Shown here: piece by piece, positions 63,646 through 64,000 of the stretch | Layout: each line of letters opens with the position of its first letter | Numbering within the stretch: position 1 is the stretch's first letter | Assembly: GCF_027111335.1 (NCBI RefSeq) | Contig: NZ_CP114288.1 | Span: forward strand, 620,001 to 684,000 | Length of the DNA: 64,000 bases | Direction of reading: 5' to 3' | DNA from: Flavobacterium aquiphilum | GTDB lineage: Bacteria; Bacteroidota; Bacteroidia; Flavobacteriales; Flavobacteriaceae | Translations under genes and position numbers: made by a program | The notes under the pieces: generated by a model | The model's database searches: none | What the model was told of the DNA's origin: nothing | The model's input: the letters and a program-made list of their open reading frames with translations, nothing else

Positions 63646-64000
63646 ATGAACTTAAAATTCTACACTGTTTTTTTAGGAATTGCAATGTTTTTTGTCAGTT
63701 GTGCCAAAGATGAATTTGATGTGCCAAAACTAAGCTGCAATCAGCCCGATCTAAAAGTAAATCGAACGGTTGAAGAAGTGCGAGCCGTTACAAGTTCTAT
63801 CGTGACACAATATAAATACGATGATATCATTGAAGCTTATGTGGTTTCCAGTGATGAGGCTGGGAATTTTTTTAAGACGATTTCATTCCAAACTTTGGCT
63901 ACAGCCAAAATACCGGCGACAGGTTTTAGTGTTCCGGTTGATGTTTCTAACAGTTATATTGATTTTAGATTGGGCAATAAAGTGTACATCAAAATGAAAA
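63646..64000 (+). CDS. DUF5689-like lipoprotein, 3' truncated by window
   Basis: Starts at the ATG at 63646, 19 bases after the receptor stop; no stop before the window end, so at least 118 residues. Lipoprotein signal: MNLKFYTVFLGIAMFFVSC with Cys19. The visible mature part 'DVPKLSCNQPDLKVNRTVEE', 'DDIIEAYVVSSDEAGNFFKT' and 'ISFQT' matches the beginning of DUF5689 domains found next to TonB-dependent receptors in Flavobacteriia. Likely surface or periplasmic partner of the receptor; the substrate is unknown. Confidence 0.85.
   Translation, partial: MNLKFYTVFLGIAMFFVSCAKDEFDVPKLSCNQPDLKVNRTVEEVRAVTSSIVTQYKYDDIIEAYVVSSDEAGNFFKTISFQTLATAKIPATGFSVPVDVSNSYIDFRLGNKVYIKMK

Overview
The window looks like chromosomal DNA of a Flavobacterium-like bacterium (Bacteroidota, Flavobacteriia). 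The signs are low GC with A/T-rich intergenic regions, TAnnTTTG-type -7 promoter elements, carboxypeptidase-regulatory-domain TonB-dependent receptors, a DUF5689-type lipoprotein, an HGD/HPD/TDO aromatic catabolism set and a eukaryote-like (type 2) isoleucyl-tRNA synthetase. No phage integrase, transposase or CRISPR array was seen.

Region 1 (1-2888): the end of a beta-propeller-like gene and a secreted 638-aa protein of unknown function, each closed by a hairpin terminator. Region 2 (2999-25544, minus strand): the centrepiece, one unbroken operon of 16 genes encoding a phage-tail-like contractile injection system of the Afp/PVC/AlgoCIS type. In transcription order: DUF4255 cap (Afp16-like), a single sheath gene, two tube proteins, a 57-aa DUF5908-type protein (Afp6-like), LysM/tube-adaptor (Afp7-like), VgrG-like spike (Afp8-like), PAAR tip (Afp10-like), gp25 (Afp9-like), two very large baseplate proteins (Afp11- and Afp12-like), two unassigned proteins of 832 and 233 aa, a tape-measure protein (Afp14-like), a 1111-aa protein with a nuclease-like C-terminus that is the best cargo/toxin candidate, and an AAA+ ATPase (Afp15-like). 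Gaps are tiny and several genes overlap or nearly touch, so it should be one transcript, diverging from ileS.

Region 3 (25745-34695): ileS, a zinc-less DksA/TraR-like gene and lspA on the plus strand, then a minus-strand group (aspartoacylase-like, PLP decarboxylase, 5-formyl-THF cyclo-ligase, small lipoprotein) and a carboxypeptidase-regulatory-domain protein. Region 4 (34882-46931): uvrC, a patatin/Omp85-type protein, aromatic amino-acid catabolism (hmgA, hpd, kynA) interspersed with a DUF3108 protein, an M23 peptidase and pgi; a candidate small RNA sits at about 41994-42108. Region 5 (47174-55085): a TonB-dependent receptor, a membrane protein, an RlpA-like protein, a CYTH protein, dinB, a MITE-like palindrome, two tiny minus-strand genes, a 776-base gene-poor stretch, an outer-membrane protein and two identical tRNA-Asn genes. 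Region 6 (55169-64000): rseP, an old-yellow-enzyme reductase, a Gfo/Idh/MocA oxidoreductase, an MFS transporter whose last part looks frameshifted, a second TonB-dependent receptor and the start of its partner lipoprotein.

The main candidate for new biology is the contractile injection system with its nuclease-like cargo and the two unassigned genes between baseplate and tape measure. All functional statements come from reading motifs and gene order; no database search was possible.
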